Shown here: piece after piece, positions 58,016 to 64,000 of the stretch
Numbering within the stretch: the first letter of the stretch is position 1
Layout: each line of letters begins with the position of its first letter
NCBI RefSeq assembly: GCF_001544275.1
Contig: NZ_BCQE01000004.1
Location: forward strand, 62,001-126,000
From: Enterococcus gallinarum NBRC 100675
Lineage (GTDB): Bacteria; Bacillota; Bacilli; Lactobacillales; Enterococcaceae
Direction: 5' to 3'
Length of the DNA: 64,000 bases
The notes under the pieces: model-generated
Told to the model about the DNA's origin: nothing
Database searches by the model: none
What the model saw: the letters and a program-made list of their open reading frames with translations, nothing else
Translations under genes and position numbers: made by a program

Positions 58016-59209
58016 ATGAATCGAGCAGCACTAGAATCAATTGTGAAAAAACTCTACGATAAATATTTGATTCCTTTATTTATCTTCGATGAAAAACAGC
58101 AAGTGGTGATTCCTCGTAATTCCTTCATAACTGATAAACAAGTAGCGGAACATTTTTTCCTTACCAGCCAATCGAATGAATTGGATGTGGTGACGTTTTT
58201 TGAAGAAGGTGACTTTTTTTTCAGCAGCTTTACTTGTGTTCTACCAGATTCTTCAATTGGCAATGTGCTGATTGGACCTTGCGGGATATTAGGTACTAAT
58301 AAAAGAGCATTTCCTTTTCAGGGATATGATTACATTGCTGGGGTGCATTACTCGAAAGAAAGTCGAGAATCTTTTGTCGCTTTCGTTGAATTGTTTTACA
58401 CGATTCTAAAAGGAGCCATCCCTGATGCCAACAAGTTTCGTTGGAGCGTTCCAGAGAAACAAGCAAATTCCAATACGTCCACCCTATTAGAAGAAAATCT
58501 TTATCAACGACGGTTAGAGGACCCGTATTTGGACTCCTTTGAATTTGAGAAACGTTACGTAGAGGCTGTACGCCGAAATCAACCTGAAAAAATTCTTTGG
58601 CTATTCCATAAAATGAGCAGCACCTACAGCGTCGAACTAGCAAACAACAAGCTAGAAAGTTTGAAATACAAGTATTCAGGCTTGATTACCATTCTAACTC
58701 GGGTCAGTATCAATGAAGGCGTTCCGGTGAGTCAAGCCTATGGGTTATCCGATACACTACTCCAAAAACTACAAAATATTTATGACGTTCAGGAATGTTT
58801 GACCCATATTCAGGAAAGTACTTATCATTTCATGAGATTGATCCATGCATTTCCTACCCAGAAAAGTTTTTTGATCAGAAGTCTCATCAATTACATCGAT
58901 ACGCATATTTACGATAAAATTACCTTAAACGATTTGGCTGAATTTACTGAAAAACACCCTACCCATCTGAGCACAGAATTCAAAAAACATGTAGGGCAAA
59001 CGATCCACACCTATATCAATCAGCAAAAGATAGCGGAAGCAAAGCATTTGTTATTGTTTACTGATTATAGCTATAAAGAAATAGCCGCATTGCTTCATTT
59101 TTCGAATCAAAGCCACTTTATCCAAGTATTCAAGCAATTTGAGATCATTTCTCCTAAAGAATATCGAAAAAACTATTTCTCAAGTGTCTTTTGCTCAACT
59201 GATAGTTGA
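58016..59209 (+). CDS. AraC-family regulator of the adjacent glycosidase
   Basis: A 397-residue regulator. The C-terminal 100 residues carry two helix-turn-helix units of AraC type: KITLNDLAEFTEKHPTHLST then FKKHVGQTIHTYINQQKI, and YSYKEIAALLHFSNQSHFIQVFKQ followed by SPKEYRKN. The long N-terminal part (1-290) is a sensor domain like those of YesN-type or PocR-like regulators; it has no membrane span. The ATG with GAGG six bases before it is taken; an ATG four codons earlier overlaps that site. Divergent from the GH35 gene, hence probably its activator. The ligand is unknown. Confidence 0.85.
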   Translation: MNRAALESIVKKLYDKYLIPLFIFDEKQQVVIPRNSFITDKQVAEHFFLTSQSNELDVVTFFEEGDFFFSSFTCVLPDSSIGNVLIGPCGILGTNKRAFPFQGYDYIAGVHYSKESRESFVAFVELFYTILKGAIPDANKFRWSVPEKQANSNTSTLLEENLYQRRLEDPYLDSFEFEKRYVEAVRRNQPEKILWLFHKMSSTYSVELANNKLESLKYKYSGLITILTRVSINEGVPVSQAYGLSDTLLQKLQNIYDVQECLTHIQESTYHFMRLIHAFPTQKSFLIRSLINYIDTHIYDKITLNDLAEFTEKHPTHLSTEFKKHVGQTIHTYINQQKIAEAKHLLLFTDYSYKEIAALLHFSNQSHFIQVFKQFEIISPKEYRKNYFSSVFCSTDS

Positions 59210-59268
59210 TGGATCAACTTATAAACTCTCTCTAAATAAGATTTTTAACCGTTTTTTTTCTGCCCTCG

Positions 59269-59300
59269 ATAAAAAAGGAGTGGATTTCTCCACTCCTTAA
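59269..59300. terminator. hairpin after the AraC gene
   Basis: Perfect aaggagtgga / tccactcctt stem with a four-base loop. The T-run is on the - strand side (TTTTTTATCG), so it best serves leftward transcripts; it lies between convergent genes. The gap 59301-59424 shows no gene. Confidence 0.7.
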
Positions 59301-59424
59301 AAGACTCATGTTTTGGGGGAACTACTGCTCACAGTAATTTTTTTGCTAACAACGACTTATTTAACTAGGTCTGACCTTAGCATGCTATAGTTAGAAAAAA
59401 AGCTCTTCAGGCTTACGTATCCTA

Positions 59425-60078
59425 TCATTGAATAAACATCCGCAAGAGCGAAATCAGATAACGAATCAATCGATAGATCAAAAACAAGAAAAACAGATTA
59501 CCTAAAATAAAGCGGAAGCCATTTCCAATGGAGGCACGAAACGAGCGGAAACTAAAGTAACGGGACCATTTGCTAAAAGCAGTTTGTCCATTTCTTCTAA
59601 TACGATAGGCTTCATCATAAGTGTTCTCCAACATATCATAGTAAAAGATAAAAAGAGGTTGTTTAGGGAAAAATGCTTTTTTGAATCCTGCCATCAACGT
59701 ATACTTTTTATTAGCAGACGGAAAATTCCGATTGCCGTTTTTCTTGATTCGCACTTGCTGCCCGTTTTTATTTTTGGCAGCATAATAATCTTCAAATTCT
59801 ACAATTTGATAAATGATCGGTTCGCTATTTTCTTGTTCAAATTCAGCAATTATTTGATCGACTTCTTGCCAACGTAGATAAAGCCAAACAAACAATACGA
59901 GCAAAACAGCAATCAAAAACAAATTTAGTAGAAATCCCTCTTGGATCAGCGCTAGATAGGCACAAATAATCAAAAGAGCGATTCCAACAACAATCATTCT
60001 TCGTTGGAAATAACTGCGATACATTTGTTCAAAAGATCGCCGATAATAGGCAAAGTCATCTTTTACAAAATTCATCAT
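59425..60078 (-). CDS. membrane protein of unknown function
   Basis: A 217-residue protein. Two hydrophobic segments (RMIVVGIALLIICAYLALI and LLNLFLIAVLLVLFVWLYL, about 28-70) form a hairpin in the membrane; a central hydrophilic domain (about 75-165) reads IYQIVEFEDYYAAKNKNGQQ; a last hydrophobic segment (ILGNLFFLFLIYRLIRYLISLL) is at the end. Not recognised. The start MMNFVKDD is chosen because AAAGTGGGACG precedes the double ATG; the longer frame has no site. Alone between convergent and divergent neighbours. Confidence 0.65.
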   Translation of the reverse strand: MMNFVKDDFAYYRRSFEQMYRSYFQRRMIVVGIALLIICAYLALIQEGFLLNLFLIAVLLVLFVWLYLRWQEVDQIIAEFEQENSEPIIYQIVEFEDYYAAKNKNGQQVRIKKNGNRNFPSANKKYTLMAGFKKAFFPKQPLFIFYYDMLENTYDEAYRIRRNGQTAFSKWSRYFSFRSFRASIGNGFRFILGNLFFLFLIYRLIRYLISLLRMFIQ

Positions 60079-60184
60079 CGTCCCACTTTCTGAAAGGATC
60101 ATTTTGTTCAATTTATCAATATCTCTTGAAAATGTCAATTTATCTCTAGAGTGATCGTTTTTTATTTAAATAGAATCATTTCTC

Positions 60185-60237
60185 TTGACTTCCTATAGGC
60201 TACTCGGGTTAAATTAATAGATAGGAAAACGCTTTTA
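60185..60237 (+). promoter_or_regulatory. promoter and cre-like site of the aldo/keto reductase gene
   Basis: -35 TTGACT (60185-60190) and a TTAAAT -10 (60209-60214) at 18-bp spacing. Downstream, GGAAAACGCTTTTA (60224-60237) matches the cre consensus with two mismatches, where CcpA could repress. Confidence 0.45.
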
Positions 60238-60260
60238 AAAAAATAGAAAGTTGGGAAACT

Positions 60261-61079
60261 ATGAGTCTACTGAATGAAACATTCACACTGAAGAATCAAA
60301 TTAAAATACCTAAGATCGGATTGGGTACTTGGCAGTCCTCTCCAGAAGATGCTTATCATGCAACAAAATTTGCTCTTGAAAACGGCTATCGTCATGTGGA
60401 TACTGCTGCTGCCTATAAAAACGAAGCGGCTGTGGGCAAAGCCCTCCGCGATTCTGGTGTTCCTCGAGAAGAGATATTCGTTACGACAAAAATTCCTGCT
60501 GAACTGAAGTCTTATCAAGAAGCTGTCGATAGCATCAAACGCTCAATGGCAGAGCTTGACACTGAGTATATCGATCTTGTTTTGATCCATGCTCCACGAC
60601 CTTGGAAAATCATGAGGGATAATCCGGAGCAAAAAAAATATTTCGAAGAAAATATTGATGTCTGGAAAGCACTGGAAGAAGCGTATCAAAGTGGTTTGAT
60701 CAAAACGATTGGTGTTTCCAATTTTGACCAAGATGACCTACAAAATATTTTTGACCATTGCGATGTGAAACCAATGGTCAATCAAATCATTTATCACATT
60801 GGAAAAACAAATGAAGAGTTGTTGCAATTCTGTAAAGACAACGACATTTTAGTGGAAGGTTATTCACCAATCGCGACTGGTCGCTTGCTAGATAATGCCG
60901 ACATCAAGAAAATTGCCGAGAACTATCAACGCTCGATTCCTCAATTATCTATTCGTTATCTATTGCAAAAGGACATTTTACCATTGCCAAAATCCGTTCA
61001 TGAAGAATATATTTTGGATAATGCAAAAGTTGATTTTACCATTTCCGATGAAGATATGGCCTTTTTGGATCAACTCTAA
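60261..61079 (+). CDS. aldo/keto reductase
   Basis: A 272-residue NADPH-dependent oxidoreductase of the AKR TIM-barrel family. The catalytic tetrad is visible: Asp and Tyr in YRHVDTAAAYKNE near residues 46-51, Lys in TTKIP near 76, and His in LVLIHAPRP near 109. The cofactor-phosphate region is LPLPKSVHEEYILDN near 250. Length normal for the family (2,5-diketogluconate reductase-like). Substrate cannot be read. GAAAGTTGGGAAACT precedes the ATG. Monocistronic with a strong terminator. Confidence 0.9.
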   Translation: MSLLNETFTLKNQIKIPKIGLGTWQSSPEDAYHATKFALENGYRHVDTAAAYKNEAAVGKALRDSGVPREEIFVTTKIPAELKSYQEAVDSIKRSMAELDTEYIDLVLIHAPRPWKIMRDNPEQKKYFEENIDVWKALEEAYQSGLIKTIGVSNFDQDDLQNIFDHCDVKPMVNQIIYHIGKTNEELLQFCKDNDILVEGYSPIATGRLLDNADIKKIAENYQRSIPQLSIRYLLQKDILPLPKSVHEEYILDNAKVDFTISDEDMAFLDQL

Positions 61080-61095
61080 ACGCCCCTAACGCAAA

Positions 61096-61140
61096 AAATC
61101 GCTCACCTGCAAAATTATCAACTTGCAGGTGAGCATTTTT
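61096..61140. terminator. bidirectional terminator after the aldo/keto reductase
   Basis: Perfect 12-bp stem gctcacctgcaa / ttgcaggtgagc with a ten-base loop, A-run left and T-run right. It ends both this gene and the converging isoaspartyl dipeptidase unit. Confidence 0.92.
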
Positions 61141-61149
61141 ATGGTTGTT

Positions 61150-62334
61150 TTAGACTAATTGTTCAAAGGTTCCCCAGACTTTTACGTCTTTTTTATCGAC
61201 CATCACTTTTCCTTTAGCGATCACCGTTTCAACATCTAGCGTATCCTTATTCAATAGACAAAGGTCGGCATCCATTCCAGGAGCGATGCGGCCTTTTTGA
61301 GCCAACTTCAAAATCTTTGCTGGATTAGAAGTAATTGCTCGCAGTGCGATCTCCAAAGGAATGTCTTCTACTTGGACAGCTTCTTTGATTCCTACCATTA
61401 AAGCTCGGGAACTGCCTACCCCAAGTCCAATGAATTGATTGTTTTCATCAAAGTAAGGCAGGCTTCCTTGACCATCCGATGTCATGGTGAATTGATCCAA
61501 TCCGATACCTTCATCTAACAAACGTTTTAGCCCTTTACTAAAGCGAACTTCATCATCTTCTCTTTCCCAAAAATCTGGATCTTCACTGGCAGTAAAATCG
61601 ATGGTGCCCCCCATTTTCGCAAAAGCGATACTTGCTTCAAACAACTCACTTGTCCGATTTGCATGAGTCGGTAAAAATTGACTAATAGGGATCTCAGTCT
61701 CCTCCACTGTTCGTAGCAAGAGTTCGTATTGTCGCTTGCCACCACCTAAGTGCACATTGATGATCCCCGCTTTTCCTGAGAGCATGCCCCCTACTCGAGC
61801 ATCTGCTACAGCACGAGTAAATTCTTCAAAACTAGGTTGTGACGAACGGTGATCTGAGACCGCAATTTCACCAATGCCAATCACTTTGTCGATCGTCAAA
61901 AAGTCCTTGATCAATGAATCCGTCACTGGATCAAGAGGCAATCGATACGAACCATCATAGACATAAGTCGAGATTCCTTCCGCTTCTAAACCTTTGGCTT
62001 TACTGATCAATGCCACCATGTCACGCCCAACACCATCGGTTCCTAAACAGCCGACAACCGTTGTGACTCCAGCAGTTGTCAGCTGGCTAAGGGTTACTTC
62101 AGGCGTTCGGTTCTGGTAGCCCCCTTCCCCGCCACCACCTAAGATATGGAAATGGCAATCGATGAATCCGGGTGTCGCAATCAATGAAGAACCATCGATT
62201 TCTTCAATAGTTAGTTGATCAAAGCCGCCACTGATTTGATCTTCGATGGCAACAATTTTGTCATTGATCACTAAAATATCTTTTTTTCCTAAATATTCTG
62301 GTGCATAAACTTCCGCTTGACGAATAAGCTTCAT
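61150..62334 (-). CDS. iadA: isoaspartyl dipeptidase
   Basis: A 394-residue amidohydrolase-superfamily enzyme that splits beta-aspartyl dipeptides from damaged or degraded proteins. The metal ligands are in GFIDCHFHILGGGGEGG near residue 65, INVHLGGGKR near 195, LPTHANR near 225, and the Asp of MTSDGQGSLP near 280. The start MKLIRQAEV has GAGAGGAG upstream; the longer frame adds ten residues. Next to a YfcC-type carrier in one operon (17 bp before the gene start lies the carrier stop), which suggests uptake and use of peptides or amino acids. Confidence 0.9.
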   Translation of the reverse strand: MKLIRQAEVYAPEYLGKKDILVINDKIVAIEDQISGGFDQLTIEEIDGSSLIATPGFIDCHFHILGGGGEGGYQNRTPEVTLSQLTTAGVTTVVGCLGTDGVGRDMVALISKAKGLEAEGISTYVYDGSYRLPLDPVTDSLIKDFLTIDKVIGIGEIAVSDHRSSQPSFEEFTRAVADARVGGMLSGKAGIINVHLGGGKRQYELLLRTVEETEIPISQFLPTHANRTSELFEASIAFAKMGGTIDFTASEDPDFWEREDDEVRFSKGLKRLLDEGIGLDQFTMTSDGQGSLPYFDENNQFIGLGVGSSRALMVGIKEAVQVEDIPLEIALRAITSNPAKILKLAQKGRIAPGMDADLCLLNKDTLDVETVIAKGKVMVDKKDVKVWGTFEQLV

Positions 62335-62350
62335 TCTCGCAGCTCCTCTC

Positions 62351-64000
62351 TTATTGCAGACCAATCGCTACAGCGATAAAGATAAAGATCGTACCTAACA
62401 CAAACAGAAATCCTTGCATTTTAATTTGGAACTTCGCCCATTTTGCCCATTCGATTCGGGCAACGCCAAGCACACCGATCAAGCTGGCAGATACTGGAGT
62501 GAATGCATCCATGAATCCGGAACCTAATTGATAAGCTAAAACGGCGATCTGTCTGGAGACACCCACAAGATCAGCTAATGGCGCCATGATCGGCATTGTC
62601 AATGCTGCTTGACCTGAGTTCGAAGTAACAACTAAATTGAATAAGCTTTGGAAAATATACATGAACCAAGCACCGATAAAGGCTGGCACACCGCTTAGCA
62701 ATCCGCCGATGCTGTGTAGGATCGTATTCAACGCTGAAGGCACATTGGCATCGGAACCACCTAGAACAAGCAGGATTCCTTTTGCCATCCCAACAACAAT
62801 CGCTGTTCCGGCCAAATCAGCTGCACCTGATTGAAAAGCACTTGCTACATCGTTCAAGCCCATGTCTTCTAACTTGAAGATCACAGCAATCAGACCTGCA
62901 CCTAAGCCCATCACAAAGAATTGTGAAGCAATTTCTGGAATATAGTACCCTTTTTGTGTCACTCCCCAGACGATCCAAATCAAAACTGCCAGCATTTCAA
63001 GCAAAATCAGTTTATGCCCCAAAAGAAACGGCTTGTTTTCATCAGATGTCTTCTGGATATGGTCGCGGAAGTAGGCATCCGATTTGTAAGTCAATGATTT
63101 CTCTGGATTCTTACGAATACGTTCTGCATACACCATCAAATATGCAGCTGATAAGCCAGTAATGACTACCCACATGATAATTCGGAAAGTTGCCCCTGAA
63201 AGAACTGGGATGCCCGCGATCCCTTGCGCAACCGCCACACTAAACGGACTCATCCAAGAAGTTGCATTCCCGATTTGCGAGGCCACATAGGTGACCGTTA
63301 CCGCCACGATCGAATCATACCCAAGTGCGATCACAAATGGCACCATGACCATAGAAAAAGGAATTACTTCTTCCGCCATCCCAAAAGTTGCTCCTCCAAA
63401 TGAAAAAGCAAAGAATAAAAGCGGTAAAGCCAATCGTTCTAATCCTCGTGTCTTACTGATAAAGGCAAAAATCCCAGCATCAATCGCTCCGGTCTTCATA
63501 ATGATCCCAAATGCGCCACCGACTACTAAGATCAACGCAGCGATCCCCACAGCGGAACCATACTTATCTCCCGAAACCAATCCTTCAAACACAAAGTTCA
63601 AGAAACCAAAACCGCCAAAATCGTCTGTTCCCCAAACCTTTGCAGTCTTATGAAGTTTTTCTGATGTATCGTAGATTTTATCTCCATATAACTCATAAAG
63701 AACATCATCCGTTAGGGAGAGCTCATCGAGCTTTTCTTGATCAAGTTTCGACTCCCCATCATCTAGCACACTTTGTAGTGCTGCTTGATCGACACCCAAT
63801 TCTTCTAGCTCTGCTGGATTTTCTTCTAAATTCTCTAACTGCTCGAAGACAAAATCGGTATTAAGCGGATACGCATAACGGAATGAATCTTGTTTCAAAA
63901 CCGTTCGCGTGCTCACCTCACCATTTGCATCAACATATTCAATCTCTTCCGTACTGAATTTTCCGGCAGGAATCAGAAACGTCAATACCCATGCTACCAG
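62351..64000 (-). CDS. YfcC-family transporter (5' end outside the window)
   Basis: 550 codons are visible, open to the window edge, which reads LVAWVLTFLIPAG, the usual end of the first membrane segment in this family. About a dozen hydrophobic segments follow, with a long acidic loop after the first one (about residues 20-120), and the repeated motifs FAFSFGGATFGMAEE near 200 and SNSGQAALTMPIMAPLADL near 465. YfcC proteins belong to the C4-dicarboxylate/basic amino acid/peptide uptake superfamily; the substrate is not known. Co-transcribed with iadA. The start codon is missing from the window, about 20-30 residues away. Confidence 0.85.
   Translation of the reverse strand: MVAWVLTFLIPAGKFSTEEIEYVDANGEVSTRTVLKQDSFRYAYPLNTDFVFEQLENLEENPAELEELGVDQAALQSVLDDGESKLDQEKLDELSLTDDVLYELYGDKIYDTSEKLHKTAKVWGTDDFGGFGFLNFVFEGLVSGDKYGSAVGIAALILVVGGAFGIIMKTGAIDAGIFAFISKTRGLERLALPLLFFAFSFGGATFGMAEEVIPFSMVMVPFVIALGYDSIVAVTVTYVASQIGNATSWMSPFSVAVAQGIAGIPVLSGATFRIIMWVVITGLSAAYLMVYAERIRKNPEKSLTYKSDAYFRDHIQKTSDENKPFLLGHKLILLEMLAVLIWIVWGVTQKGYYIPEIASQFFVMGLGAGLIAVIFKLEDMGLNDVASAFQSGAADLAGTAIVVGMAKGILLVLGGSDANVPSALNTILHSIGGLLSGVPAFIGAWFMYIFQSLFNLVVTSNSGQAALTMPIMAPLADLVGVSRQIAVLAYQLGSGFMDAFTPVSASLIGVLGVARIEWAKWAKFQIKMQGFLFVLGTIFIFIAVAIGLQ

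Overview
The window looks like the chromosome of a low-GC Firmicute of the Lactobacillales, most probably an Enterococcus outside E. faecalis. The evidence is the gene order (cdaA-cdaR-glmM, rapZ-yvcK-whiA, hemW-hrcA-grpE-dnaK-dnaJ, tig-clpX-engB), a glmS ribozyme, strong AGGAGG-type ribosome sites, and an aspartate racemase/D-aspartate ligase pair of the kind that builds the D-Asp cross-bridge of E. faecium-type peptidoglycan. The species is not settled. No rRNA, tRNA or CRISPR array was seen.

Layout. 1-3.9 kb: start of a probable alpha-amylase, then a fructose operon (fruR-fruK-fruA) behind an array of 10-bp-spaced operator-like repeats. 4-12.6 kb: an unknown 446-residue protein, engB, clpX, tig, and an sppA/RDD cluster. 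12.7-18.9 kb: glmS under a ribozyme, then the cdaA-cdaR-glmM operon facing it, so amino-sugar supply and c-di-AMP synthesis sit together. 19-28.6 kb: pyruvate:ferredoxin oxidoreductase, a thioredoxin-fold protein, rapZ-yvcK-whiA, and the D-Asp ligase/racemase pair. 28.9-36.9 kb: uvrB-uvrA under an SOS box, and the glutamine-type importer glnPQ. 37-42.8 kb: an ECF sigma/anti-sigma operon with a self-type promoter, then a methionine-to-cysteine operon (cystathionine synthase, cystathionine lyase, methyltransferase, luxS). That operon is preceded by a 26-codon leader peptide with four consecutive cysteine codons and an intrinsic terminator. 42.8-50.2 kb: gldA, the HrcA-controlled heat-shock operon with two CIRCE elements, and hemW.

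Accessory island, about 50.1-56.2 kb. A perfect 53-bp direct repeat from the 5' part of hemW flanks a roughly 6-kb, visibly AT-rich insert. The copy next to the hemW body has a new start codon and ribosome site supplied by the insert. The far copy keeps the original hemW start, now fused in frame to a zeta-toxin-like remnant. The island carries a two-gene unit (SIR2-domain NADase plus a 763-residue, probably helical partner, overlapping by TAATG) that looks like an antiphage defence module. It also holds several decaying genes: an ImmA/IrrE-like fragment, a secreted protein broken by a frameshift and an in-frame stop, and a small ORF with an in-frame stop. No integrase is visible.

56.4-64 kb: a GH35-type glycosidase with a divergent AraC regulator and a cre-like site, a membrane protein, an aldo/keto reductase, and an isoaspartyl dipeptidase next to a YfcC-type transporter that runs off the window edge.

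The strongest candidates for something undescribed are the poly-cysteine attenuator and the hemW island with its SIR2 two-gene unit. All functions are read from motifs and context by eye; no database search or folding program was run.
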